Below are positions 26,848-37,092 of a stretch of DNA of 64,000 nucleotides, piece by piece (the first letter of the stretch is position 1; each line of letters starts with the position of its first letter). This DNA is from Knoellia sinensis KCTC 19936 (GTDB lineage: Bacteria; Actinomycetota; Actinomycetes; Actinomycetales; Dermatophilaceae). A program made the translations under genes and the position numbers. The stretch is taken from positions 62,001-126,000 of the forward strand of contig NZ_AVPJ01000007.1 of NCBI RefSeq assembly GCF_000768705.1. The letters run 5' to 3'. The notes below the pieces were generated by a model. It did no database searches. It was not told the origin of the DNA and was given only the letters and a program-made list of their open reading frames with translations.

Positions 26848-28332
26848 TCAGCGAGACGACAGGGGCCTCAACCGAGCCGTGAACTCCACCCGAGTCCCCT
26901 GCGGCTTCGCCGGCTCCCACCGGATCCTGCCCTGAAGGTCCTGCACGAGCGAGGTGACGATGCGCGTCCCCAGCCCCGCGAGCACAGGGCGAAAGCCGGC
27001 CGGGAGGCCCGTCCCATCGTCGGTGATCGTGACCGTGAGCCCGTCCACACCGGGTTCGACCTCGGACCTCTCGACCTCGACCGAGATCGTCCCGCCGCGC
27101 GACGCCAGTCCGTGCTCCACGGCATTCTGGACCAGCTCGGACACGATCATCGCGAGCGAGGTCGCATCCTCGGCGCGCATCCGCCCGAACGACCCGCTCA
27201 CGTGCGAATCGACGCGGTGCTCCGTGACCGCGACATCGACGACCGCTCGCAGTCCACGGACGGCGATTTCGTCGAAGTCGACGGTCTCGTCGATCCCCTG
27301 ACTGAGGGTCTCGTGCACCAGTGCGATCGTGCCGACCCGCCGCACGGCCTCGTCCAGGGCGTTGCGTGCGGTCTGGTCGGGGATCCGCCGGGACTGCAGG
27401 CGCAGCAGGGCAGCGACGGTCTGGAGATTGTTCTTGACCCGGTGGTGGATCTCCCGGATCGTCGCATCCTTGGTGATGAGCTCCTGCTCACGACGGCGGA
27501 GCTCGGACACGTCGCGCAGCAGGAGCATGGCACCTTCGCGCGCCCCCTGGTCGGTGAGCGGGATCGCGCGCAGGGTCACGCTTGCGGAGGGCGTCCCCAC
27601 CTCGGTCCACCAGGGCGCACGCCCGGTGATGACGACCGCCAGCGACTCGTCGGCTGGCGACCCTGATTCCTGCAGGAGGTCCGCCACGACAGTGGCGAGC
27701 ACCTCGCCGATGACGTCACCACGATGACCCAGACGGTGGATCGCACTGATGGCGTTGGGGCTGGCATAGAGCACCACCCCATCGAGATCGAGGTGGACGA
27801 CACCGTCTCCGACACGAGGGGCCCCACGCCGAGCACCCGTGGGGGCCGACGTGCTCGGGAACTCCCCCGCGGCGATCATCCGGGTCATCGCCTGGGCCAG
27901 GTGCCGATAGGTCAGCTCGAGCCGACTGGGCGTGCGGCCGCTGACAACATTGGTGTGCTGCGTGATGACCGCGAGCGCGCGGCCTTCTCGCACCACCGGA
28001 ATGGCCTGCTCGCGCACTGCCATCTCGCCCTGGCGCTCGGGCTCGCGACCGGCCACGATGCGCCGACGCCGGTAGGCCTCGTTGAGGATCGGGTCCCGCC
28101 ACCGCCCTGACGTCCGTCCGACGACGTCCTCATAGAAGACCATCGGCCCGGTGTTCGGGCGAACGTGCGCGACGGCCTTCCATCCATCGAGGCCCGACGG
28201 CACCCAGAGCACGAGGTCGGCAAAGGCGAGGTCGGCGATGAGCTGCCAGTCGCCGACCACGAGGTGGACCCACTCGATCTCGTGGTCCTCGAGCGTCGTC
28301 GAGGCGCGCAGGGATTCGGCGAGGGTGCTCAC
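26848..28332 (-). CDS. pdtaS: Sensor histidine kinase PdtaS
   Basis: This 494-residue soluble kinase has an N-terminal GAF-like domain (about 1-150) and a PAS domain (about 175-285). A HisKA_2 phosphoacceptor helix contains REIHHRVKNNLQTVAALL (His296/His297). The HATPase domain has the N box SELVQNAVEHGL and a G box DDGTGLP. PdtaS normally phosphorylates the ANTAR-type RNA-binding regulator PdtaR, whose gene is not in this window. No transmembrane segment is seen. The GTG start is 6 bases after TAGGCT, suggesting a leaderless message. whiB1 is the neighbour. Confidence 0.92.
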   Translation of the reverse strand: MSTLAESLRASTTLEDHEIEWVHLVVGDWQLIADLAFADLVLWVPSGLDGWKAVAHVRPNTGPMVFYEDVVGRTSGRWRDPILNEAYRRRRIVAGREPERQGEMAVREQAIPVVREGRALAVITQHTNVVSGRTPSRLELTYRHLAQAMTRMIAAGEFPSTSAPTGARRGAPRVGDGVVHLDLDGVVLYASPNAISAIHRLGHRGDVIGEVLATVVADLLQESGSPADESLAVVITGRAPWWTEVGTPSASVTLRAIPLTDQGAREGAMLLLRDVSELRRREQELITKDATIREIHHRVKNNLQTVAALLRLQSRRIPDQTARNALDEAVRRVGTIALVHETLSQGIDETVDFDEIAVRGLRAVVDVAVTEHRVDSHVSGSFGRMRAEDATSLAMIVSELVQNAVEHGLASRGGTISVEVERSEVEPGVDGLTVTITDDGTGLPAGFRPVLAGLGTRIVTSLVQDLQGRIRWEPAKPQGTRVEFTARLRPLSSR

Positions 28333-28338
28333 TCGGCG

Positions 28339-28344
28339 AGCCTA
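28339..28344 (-). promoter_or_regulatory. -10 element TAGGCT for leaderless pdtaS transcript
   Basis: On the minus strand TAGGCT is followed by 6 bases and the GTG start of pdtaS, with no ribosome site, consistent with transcription starting at the initiation codon. Confidence 0.45.
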
Positions 28345-28357
28345 GATCCTCGGCCTC

Positions 28358-31300
28358 TCAACTCCCCGAACGGACCACGGATCGGAGTGCACGCAGGGCC
28401 ACCGACAGAGCAGCGATGTTGGGCTTCTCGAGCGACCGGATGCCGGTGAGCTGGCCGCTGGCCCGCGTCACACCGTCGGCATTTGCCACGTCCCACGCGT
28501 CGATGCGTTCGTCCGCGGTGACCACGCCGTCGCCGTCGAGATCGCGGTTGAACTCGAAGGCGTTGCGCGTCACCGCTTCGAGCACGGCGTAGAGGTCGTC
28601 GCGGAGGGCTCCGCGCGCAAGGGCGTCCCAACGGTCGTCGCGCGGGAGCGCCGCGACTCGGTTGAGCATGGCGTCGATCCCGAAGCGCTCGGACATCTTG
28701 AAATAGACCTCGGCCACCTCGTCGGGCTGGCGGCCCAGGTCCGACGCGATCTCGGTGACATCCAGCAAGGAGTAGCTGTCGAGCAGTGAGGCACCCCGCT
28801 GGGCCAGGTCCTCGGGAACGCCGGCGTTCGTCCAACGGCCCACTTGGGTGGTGACGCGTTCGCGTTCGGTGCCCTGCAGCAGTTGTGGGATCCGCGGTGC
28901 CAGCGCCTCGACGACCGGGGTGAACCGGTCGATCTCGGTCGTGATGTCGAGGCCCGACGGGCGCGCCACGAGCAGCCATCGAACGGCACGGTCGAGGAGT
29001 CGGCGGAACTCGAGATAGAGCTCGGTCTGGACGCGCGTCGGGAGCTGGTTGTCGAGCGCCTCGATCGCCTCCACATAGGTCCGCAGGCCGAAGACCTCAC
29101 GGCACACGATGTAGGCGCGGGCCACCTGTTCCGGCGTGCTTCCCGCCTCCTCCTGGGCCCGGAAGGCGAAGGTGATGCCGCCGCGGTTGACCATCGAGTT
29201 CACGACCGAGTTGGTGATGATCTCGCGGCGGAGGGGGTGCTCTCCGAGCTCCGCGGCATACGTCTCACGCAGTGCTGCCGGGAAGTAGTCGGCCAGGGTG
29301 GCGCTGAAGTACGGGTCGTCGGGCAGGTTGCTCTCGAGGATGTCGCGCTTGAGAGCCAACTTGGCGTAGGCGACGAGGACGGAGAACTCGGGTGACTTCA
29401 GCCCCAGGCCCTCCGACGCACGCTTCTCGATCTCGGCGTCGCTCGGGAGGAACTCGAGACCACGGTCGAGCTCACCGCGCCCTTCGAGCCACCCCATGAG
29501 CCGGACGTGCACGGGCACCATCGAGACCTCTTGGGCCCGCGCGTTGCCGAGCAGGACGTTCTGCTCGTAGTTGTCGCGCAGCACGTGGTCGGCGACGTCG
29601 TCGGTCATCGACGCAAGGAGGGTGTTGCGCTCCTCGGTCGTGAGGTCGCCGCGGCGCACCACATCACCGAGGAGGATCTTGATGTTGACCTCGTGGTCGG
29701 AGGTGTCGACGCCCGCACTGTTGTCGATGGCGTCGGTGTTGACGCGCACGCCAGCCAGCGCGGCCTCGATGCGCCCCAACTGCGACAGCCCGAGGTTGCC
29801 GCCCTCGCCGACGACCTTGACACGCAACTCGCTGCCGTTGACGCGGATCGGATCGTTGGCGCGGTCACCGATGGCGAGGTGGTCCTCGGTGGAAGCCTTG
29901 ACGTAGGTGCCGATCCCGCCGTTCCAGAAGAGGTCGACCGGCGCCAGGACGATCGCGTGGATGAGCTCGGTCGGCGTCATCGTCGACACGTCGTCGTCGA
30001 GGCCCAGGGCAGAACGCATCTCAGGGGTGATCGAGATCGACTTGAGGGACCGCGCGAACACGCCGCCACCGGCGGAGATGAGGGAACGGTCGTAGTCGTC
30101 CCAGGAGGAACGGGGCAACTCGAAGAGCCGCTTGCGCTCTTGGAACGACGTCGCCGCGACGGGATCGGGGTCGACGAACACGTGCCGGTGGTCGAATGCC
30201 GCGACGAGGCGGATGTGTTCGGACAGCAGCATGCCGTTGCCGAAGACGTCACCGCTCATGTCACCGACACCGACGACCGTGAAGTCCTCGGACTGGGTGT
30301 CGACCCCCATCTCGCGGAAGTGCCGCTTGACGGACTCCCATGCGCCGCGCGCCGTGATGCCCATCGCCTTGTGGTCGTAGCCGGCGGAGCCACCCGACGC
30401 AAAGGCGTCGTCGAGCCAGAAGCCGTAGGACTGCGCCACACCATTCGCGATGTCGGAGAAGGTGGCCGTGCCCTTGTCGGCCGCGACCACGAGGTAGGGG
30501 TCGTCCCCGTCGTGCCGCACGACGCGTTCGGGCGGGACGATCTCGGTGCCGACGCGGTTGTCGGTGAGGTCGAGCAGACCGGAGATGAAGGTGCGGTAGG
30601 CCGACTGGCCCTCGGCGAGCCAGGCCTCGCGGGACACCGCGGGGTCGGGGAGCTTCTTGGCATAGAAGCCACCCTTGGACCCCGTGGGCACGATGACGGC
30701 GTTCTTGACCATCTGCGCCTTGACGAGGCCGAGGATCTCGGTGCGGAAGTCCTCGCGCCGGTCACTCCAGCGCAGGCCTCCGCGCGCCACCGATCCGAAG
30801 CGCAGGTGCACGCCCTCCACCTGAGGGCTGTAGACCCAGATCTCGTAGGCCGGCCGTGGAGCCGGCAGATCGGGAATCGCCTTGGGATTGAGCTTGAGCG
30901 AGACGTAGGGCTTGGGCTCCGTCTCGGGCGAGTCCGCATCCGAGCTCCCGGCGGCGGCTGCACCGGAGTGCTGGAAGAAGTTCGTGCGGAGGGTCGCCTG
31001 CATCACCGCGAGGAAGGACCGGATGATGCGGTCCTCGTCGAGCGAGCTCACGTCGTCGAGGGCAGCCCTGATGCGGGTGGCGATGGCCTCGGACTCAGCC
31101 TCCCGGTCCTCATCGGCCTGACCCGCGAAGCGGTCCGGGTCGAACCGCGCTTCGAAGAAGGCCACGAGGTCCGCGGCGATCGAGGGGTTGGTGACCAGGG
31201 CGTCTTCGAAGTAGGACTGGCTGAAGGTGGCCTGCGTCTGCCGGAGGTACTTCGCGACCGTGCGCAGGATGACGACCTGACGGCAGGTGAGGCGCGCGGC

Positions 31301-33289
31301 GAGGACGAGCTGGTTGAACCCGTCGGACTCCGCCCGGCCATCCCACACCGCGAGCACGGCACCCTCGAACAGGTCGCGCAACTCCTCGTGGGTCACCCCG
31401 GACCAGATCTCAGGGTCGTTGACGCGGAGCCCGAAGTCGTAGACGTGAAGCTCCGAACCGTCGGAGCGCGTCACCTCGTAGGGCTGCTCGTCGACGACCT
31501 CGACACCCATGTCGGTGAAGATGGGGAGGATGTCGGTGAGCGAGAGCGGGTCGACGCGGAAGAGCTTGAAGCGGCGGATGTTCTCGGGCGAGTCGGTCGG
31601 CCGATAGAGCGCGACGCTCGTGCGCCGATCGTCCCCGAGTCGGTCGAGGTGGCTGAGGTCGGCCACACCCTGGACGACGGAGAAGGTCTCCTCGTAGGCG
31701 GTGGGGAAGCCTCGGCCGAAGCGGTCGAGCAGGCGGTCGCCCTCGACCTCGCCGAGCCGGTCACGCAGCCCGTCTCCCAGGCGGTCGGACCAGTTGCGGC
31801 TCACCTCCACAAGGCGCCGTTCGAGGTCGGCCTGCTGGGCCTCGTCGAGGCTGCGCACGCGCTCCCCCACAGGAACCCGGACGACGAACTGCAGTCGCGA
31901 CAGGGCCCGCTCGCTCACGCTCGCGGTGAACTCGACGCTCTCGCCGCCGAAGGCCTCCTTGAGGATCGAAGCCATCCGTGTGCGCACGCCAGTGTTGTAG
32001 CGATCACGCGGGATGTAGACGAGGCAGGACACGAAGCGACCGAAGTCGTCCTCGCGCAGGAAGAGCTTGGTGCGTCGTCGTTCCTGCAGCTGGGTGACCG
32101 CCATGGCCGTCTCGAAGAGCTGGTCCGGGCTGGCCTGGATGAGCTCGTCGCGGGGGTAGGACTCCAGGACCTCGACGAGATCCTTGCCGGTGTGCGAGTC
32201 GGGTGCGAGCCCGGACCGCTCGAGGACCGCCTTGACCTTCTCGGAGACGACGGGCAGGCGCATCACCGACTCGGTGTAGGCGGTGGACGCATAGAGACCG
32301 AGGAAGCGCTTCTCCCCCAGCGTGGTCCCGTCGGGTGCGTAGGTGCGGACACCGACATAGTCGAGGTATGCCGGGCGGTGCACTGTCGAGAGCGAGTTCG
32401 CCTTCGTGAGAACGAGGACCCCCCGCTCGCGGGCCTTGCGACTCGACTGCTCGGAGAGGGGCTTGATCGCCTTGTCCGCCGGCGGGTCCTCGTGCAGCAT
32501 TCCGAGTCCGGTCCCGCCAAGCGGTCGGATGACGTCGCCCTCGGCGGTGGCCTCCAGCGAGTACTCCCGGTAGCCGAGGAAGGTGAAGTGGTTGTCGGCC
32601 ATCCAACGCAGGAACGCGACGGCCTGCTCGACCTCGGCACGGTCCACGTTCGCCGGCGGCGCACCCTCGAGCTCGGCGGCGATGACGAGGCACTTGGTGC
32701 GCATCGCAGGCCAGTCCTCGACGGCCTCACGGACGTCACGCAACACGTTCTCGATGGCACCCGTGATCGTGGCGCGGGCCTCCTCGTCGCCCAGTCGGTC
32801 GATCGTGAGGAGCATCCACGACTCGGTGATGACGCCGTCTGCGTCGCCGGCCCCGGCGCTGCCCCGATCGAGCACCTCGAGGAGCTCACCGGCATCGTCG
32901 CGACGCACCCGCATCTGCGGGTGGATCACGAGGTGGATGTCGATCTCGCGCTGCACGAGCGAGGCCGTGACGGAGTCCACGAGGAACGGCATGTCGTCGG
33001 TGACGACCTGGACGACGGTCCGCGAGCTGGACCAGCCGTCGGTCTCCGTCGTGGGGTTGTAGACGCGCACGGCAGCCGAACCCGGGACGCGCGTCGCCGC
33101 CAGCTCGAGGTGGGACTTCAGCGTCCCGGCCAGCATCTCGGGCGGCCGAGCGGTGAGCTCCTCGTCGGGCACGTGGCGGAAGTACCGAGACACGACGACC
33201 GACCCGTCAGGCCGTGCGTCCACCTCGGCGAACGCCGTGACGATGGTGTCGAGCGTGGTCGATCGGGGTTGGACCGATGACTCCGTCAT
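28358..33289 (-). CDS. gdh: NAD-dependent glutamate dehydrogenase, large (about 180 kDa) type
   Basis: This 1,643-residue enzyme deaminates glutamate to 2-oxoglutarate. The length fits the L-180 class known from Streptomyces and mycobacteria. The N-terminal half contains ACT-like regulatory regions. The dehydrogenase core (about residues 800-1250) carries RGGLRWSDRREDFRTEILGL, then VPTGSKGGFYAKKLP with the catalytic-type lysine, VVGVGDMSGDVFGNGML, and the Rossmann region. The protein ends in a long helical domain. pruA, five genes away, produces glutamate from proline breakdown, so the two could act in sequence. The ATG is the first in the conserved N-terminus. Confidence 0.95.
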   Translation of the reverse strand: MTESSVQPRSTTLDTIVTAFAEVDARPDGSVVVSRYFRHVPDEELTARPPEMLAGTLKSHLELAATRVPGSAAVRVYNPTTETDGWSSSRTVVQVVTDDMPFLVDSVTASLVQREIDIHLVIHPQMRVRRDDAGELLEVLDRGSAGAGDADGVITESWMLLTIDRLGDEEARATITGAIENVLRDVREAVEDWPAMRTKCLVIAAELEGAPPANVDRAEVEQAVAFLRWMADNHFTFLGYREYSLEATAEGDVIRPLGGTGLGMLHEDPPADKAIKPLSEQSSRKARERGVLVLTKANSLSTVHRPAYLDYVGVRTYAPDGTTLGEKRFLGLYASTAYTESVMRLPVVSEKVKAVLERSGLAPDSHTGKDLVEVLESYPRDELIQASPDQLFETAMAVTQLQERRRTKLFLREDDFGRFVSCLVYIPRDRYNTGVRTRMASILKEAFGGESVEFTASVSERALSRLQFVVRVPVGERVRSLDEAQQADLERRLVEVSRNWSDRLGDGLRDRLGEVEGDRLLDRFGRGFPTAYEETFSVVQGVADLSHLDRLGDDRRTSVALYRPTDSPENIRRFKLFRVDPLSLTDILPIFTDMGVEVVDEQPYEVTRSDGSELHVYDFGLRVNDPEIWSGVTHEELRDLFEGAVLAVWDGRAESDGFNQLVLAARLTCRQVVILRTVAKYLRQTQATFSQSYFEDALVTNPSIAADLVAFFEARFDPDRFAGQADEDREAESEAIATRIRAALDDVSSLDEDRIIRSFLAVMQATLRTNFFQHSGAAAAGSSDADSPETEPKPYVSLKLNPKAIPDLPAPRPAYEIWVYSPQVEGVHLRFGSVARGGLRWSDRREDFRTEILGLVKAQMVKNAVIVPTGSKGGFYAKKLPDPAVSREAWLAEGQSAYRTFISGLLDLTDNRVGTEIVPPERVVRHDGDDPYLVVAADKGTATFSDIANGVAQSYGFWLDDAFASGGSAGYDHKAMGITARGAWESVKRHFREMGVDTQSEDFTVVGVGDMSGDVFGNGMLLSEHIRLVAAFDHRHVFVDPDPVAATSFQERKRLFELPRSSWDDYDRSLISAGGGVFARSLKSISITPEMRSALGLDDDVSTMTPTELIHAIVLAPVDLFWNGGIGTYVKASTEDHLAIGDRANDPIRVNGSELRVKVVGEGGNLGLSQLGRIEAALAGVRVNTDAIDNSAGVDTSDHEVNIKILLGDVVRRGDLTTEERNTLLASMTDDVADHVLRDNYEQNVLLGNARAQEVSMVPVHVRLMGWLEGRGELDRGLEFLPSDAEIEKRASEGLGLKSPEFSVLVAYAKLALKRDILESNLPDDPYFSATLADYFPAALRETYAAELGEHPLRREIITNSVVNSMVNRGGITFAFRAQEEAGSTPEQVARAYIVCREVFGLRTYVEAIEALDNQLPTRVQTELYLEFRRLLDRAVRWLLVARPSGLDITTEIDRFTPVVEALAPRIPQLLQGTERERVTTQVGRWTNAGVPEDLAQRGASLLDSYSLLDVTEIASDLGRQPDEVAEVYFKMSERFGIDAMLNRVAALPRDDRWDALARGALRDDLYAVLEAVTRNAFEFNRDLDGDGVVTADERIDAWDVANADGVTRASGQLTGIRSLEKPNIAALSVALRALRSVVRSGS

Positions 33290-33318
33290 GGTGCGCTGCA
33301 GTTCCTTAGTTCGCTACG

Positions 33319-33338
33319 TCACCGATGGCCCTCGGTGA
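33319..33338. promoter_or_regulatory. Inverted repeat in the gdh divergent promoter region
   Basis: TCACCGA (33319-33325) and TCGGTGA (33332-33338) flank TGGCCC, 30 bases upstream of gdh and about 95 bases upstream of the divergent small gene. It is a candidate operator. It is unlikely to be a terminator, because both neighbours are transcribed away from it. Confidence 0.35.
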
Positions 33339-33419
33339 GACACGTCACAGTGTCCGAGACCGAGACTACTCATCGCATGGGGGCTGTGGATGACGGGTCG
33401 GGTTACCCACCAGTCGCAC

Positions 33420-33425
33420 TACAGT
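33420..33425 (+). promoter_or_regulatory. -10 element TACAGT before the small helical protein gene
   Basis: TACAGT fits TANNNT and is followed by 6 bases and the ATG at 33432, consistent with leaderless transcription. Confidence 0.4.
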
Positions 33426-33431
33426 GAGGTG

Positions 33432-33731
33432 ATGCCCACGCCGCTGGACCCTTCCGCGCTCGCCGAGGTGAGCACGGCTCTCGGCGGCCTGTCCGACAGG
33501 GTCACAGCGGCGGAGGCCGACCTCCTGTCGTGCCTCGTCGTGATGGGCGAGCCCGACGCCCAGCAGGCCGTGGACGGCTGGATCGACCAGGTCGTCGATC
33601 TCCTGCGTGCCGTCGACGAGGTCACCGCCCAGCACCTCACCACGTTGTCGCGGGTGTCCAGGCGTCACGACCAGCCTGTCGCGGCCCATGCGCCGGCTGC
33701 CACCGCGTCGCTCCCCTCGGACCCGCGATGA
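33432..33731 (+). CDS. Small helical protein, unknown function
   Basis: The family is not recognised. The 99-residue product is rich in Ala, Leu and Val, with regular amphipathic spacing, probably two helices (about residues 8-37 and 40-72). A Pro/Ala-rich tail follows. It has no signal peptide, no membrane segment and a single cysteine. The start is placed at the ATG 6 bases after TACAGT. Its stop overlaps the next gene's start (ATGA), so the two are almost certainly made together. Size and pairing recall WXG100-like partners, but no WXG motif is visible in this member. Confidence 0.65.
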   Translation: MPTPLDPSALAEVSTALGGLSDRVTAAEADLLSCLVVMGEPDAQQAVDGWIDQVVDLLRAVDEVTAQHLTTLSRVSRRHDQPVAAHAPAATASLPSDPR

Positions 33732-34252
33732 GAACCCCGGTCCCCGGCGACCCCGGGTCACTGGCAGCGGCCGGTGCGGTTGCACGGCGTGCGGGCCGCG
33801 ATCTGGTGGCGGCACGAAAACGCAGCGCGACGGCATACACATCGCTCAAGGCCGTGTGGGGCACCTCGACGTCGGTCCGCACGCGCAAGGAGGGGACGCG
33901 GTCCCTCGCGGCCCTCGCCGAGGGCGCGCGGCACGCCGACGCGGTGGGCGCGGTTCTTCAGGGGTATGCCGTCGAGCTGAGTGAGCTCCAGACGCGCGCT
34001 CGTCGTCTGGTCGAGTCCGTCGCGGCTGCCGGCCTCACCGTGGAGGGCGAGCGCATCGGACTCGGGTGGGGCGTCACTGGCGAAGCTGACGCCGCGGCTG
34101 CGCGAGAGCGGGAGGGCGTTCGGGCCGCGTTGCAGCAGGAACTGGACGCCTTGCTGGCGCAGCATCGTCGGCGGCGGGACCGCCTCCTCGCCGAGGTCGC
34201 CGGATCGACCCATGACCTCGAGCGCCTCGCGCGCGAACTACGCCTCGGGTGA
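33728..34252 (+). CDS. Helical protein with WXG100-like features, unknown function
   Basis: The 174-residue product is almost entirely helical. A first hairpin region contains SLKAVWGTST (Trp-Gly turn), then alanine-rich helices (AALAEGARHADAVGAVLQGY). A charged coiled-coil tail (about 120-174) follows. This pattern resembles the N-terminal helical hairpins of type VII secreted proteins, but similarity is by eye only. ATGA overlap with the preceding gene implies coupling. The EccC-like ATPase 7.5 kb upstream is the only related component in the window. Confidence 0.6.
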   Translation: MRTPVPGDPGSLAAAGAVARRAGRDLVAARKRSATAYTSLKAVWGTSTSVRTRKEGTRSLAALAEGARHADAVGAVLQGYAVELSELQTRARRLVESVAAAGLTVEGERIGLGWGVTGEADAAAAREREGVRAALQQELDALLAQHRRRRDRLLAEVAGSTHDLERLARELRLG

Positions 34253-34301
34253 GCGCCTCGGTGAGAGGATCGGCTGCACCCGTCACATGTGAGGAGACCT
34301 C

Positions 34302-34790
34302 TTGAAGTTCACCCATCGAGCCGAGTACCCCGCCAGCGTGGACGACGTGTGGGCCGTGATGAGTTCGCAGGAGTTCCAGGACGCCAAGTGCGAGGCGACG
34401 ACGACCGGCGACTGGACGTCCCGCGTCGAGACGTCTGGGGACCGCACGACCATGACGAGCGAGCGCGTCCTGCCGACCGATGACCTGCCCGACATCGCGA
34501 GGTCGTTCGTGGGCTCCACACTGACCATCGCGGAGGTCCAGACGTGGGGCTCGCCCGCGCCGGACGGCACGCGCGTGGCCGAACTGCACGTGCAGATCAA
34601 GGGCGCGCCGATGACGCTCAAGGGCACGGTTCGGTTGTCCCCCAATGGTTCTGGGAGCGTTCAGGAGATCGACGGCGACGTGAAGGTCAGCGTCCCGCTC
34701 ATCGGCGGCAAGCTCGAGAAGGCCGCGTCCGACCCCCTGCTCTTCGCGGCCAGGACCGAGACGGACCTGCTCCGCCAGCGCGTCAGCTGA
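34302..34790 (+). CDS. DUF2505 domain protein (SRPBCC-like fold)
   Basis: This 162-residue protein belongs to DUF2505, which is related to START/SRPBCC lipid-binding folds. Recognisable parts are the opening KFTHRAEYPASVDDVWAVM, then the middle strand region TIAEVQTWG and the final helix LEKAASDPLLFAARTETDLL. The TTG start is preceded by GAGGAG with 5-base spacing, and no better ATG exists. No ligand is known. It converges with pruA across a large palindrome. Confidence 0.85.
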   Translation: MKFTHRAEYPASVDDVWAVMSSQEFQDAKCEATTTGDWTSRVETSGDRTTMTSERVLPTDDLPDIARSFVGSTLTIAEVQTWGSPAPDGTRVAELHVQIKGAPMTLKGTVRLSPNGSGSVQEIDGDVKVSVPLIGGKLEKAASDPLLFAARTETDLLRQRVS

Positions 34791-34801
34791 CGGCCCCATG
34801 G

Positions 34802-34878
34802 GCGACTTTGTGCCCCCATGGGACACGCTTGGTCGGCCGAAGGCCTCCGTCGCGTGTCCCATGGGGGCACAAAGTCGC
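34802..34878. terminator. 27-bp perfect inverted repeat between convergent genes
   Basis: Arms at 34802-34828 and 34852-34878 are perfectly complementary, with a 23-base loop. The gap separates the convergent DUF2505 gene and pruA, so a two-way terminator is likely. The arm starts GCGACTTTGTGCCCCC, sharing CGACTT..TGCCC with the palindromes at 15669 and 46376. No U-tract is seen. Confidence 0.65.
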
Positions 34879-34894
34879 GGCTCGCGTGCGGGCG

Positions 34895-36523
<1,629 letters not shown>

Positions 36524-36666
36524 CGGTGGCTTCCTCGATTCCGTGTGGGTGAAGGTTTCGTCCCATGTTCCCACGGTGTGACGCGCGCAACTTCCCGCCC
36601 CTTCCGCTTGCGTCAGTGCCGACGGTCGCCCTAGCAGCCGTTCCCGCTGACGTTGCGGGACGGGGG

Positions 36667-37080
36667 TCAGCCGAGAAGGGCGATGACGTCGTCGAGTTCG
36701 GTGACGTCGTACCAGAGCAGGTCGGCGACATCGCCGCCGGCTTCCTCATCGATGTGGAACGACGCGATCCGCGGCAGCGGCACGGCGCTGCCCACCTCGA
36801 CTGCCGTCCCGTTCTCATCGATCCGGCTCACCACCGCCGCGTCGACATCAGCCGACGCGATGACGCGCCGATTGCCCTGCGCCGCAACGGAATCGGCGTC
36901 AGAAGCGGCAGCCGACCACGCGGCATACTCTCGATCTTCTTCGTCGTTCCCGAGTCCGGGCCGCGCCACGGCGGGCAGGGCAGCGTGTGCCGCGACGGGT
37001 GCCGGGGCGAGTTCGCCAGAGGTGCGCAGGCCGGCGAGGGTCGCCGAGTCGAGGGGGAGATAGACGCGGACGAGGGGCAC
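36667..37080 (-). CDS. DUF6912-like small protein
   Basis: This 137-residue protein starts PLVRVYLPLDSATLAGL and has an internal EEDREYAAWSAAASDA. It ends in a segment with FHIDEEAG and LLWYDVTELDDV. The arrangement matches an actinobacterial family annotated DUF6912, with no known function. It starts with GTG, 12 bases downstream of the acyltransferase gene stop, so it is probably in the same operon. No signal or membrane segment is visible. Confidence 0.75.
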   Translation of the reverse strand: MPLVRVYLPLDSATLAGLRTSGELAPAPVAAHAALPAVARPGLGNDEEDREYAAWSAAASDADSVAAQGNRRVIASADVDAAVVSRIDENGTAVEVGSAVPLPRIASFHIDEEAGGDVADLLWYDVTELDDVIALLG

Positions 37081-37092
37081 GGGCGGGTCCTT

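Noticed and set aside
29507-33280. Long open frame antisense to the glutamate dehydrogenase gene
   Set aside because: Its composition is typical of an opposite-strand shadow, and gdh fills the same stretch with a well-recognised protein.
33319-33338. Hairpin upstream of gdh as a terminator
   Set aside because: Both neighbouring genes are transcribed away from it, so an operator is more plausible.
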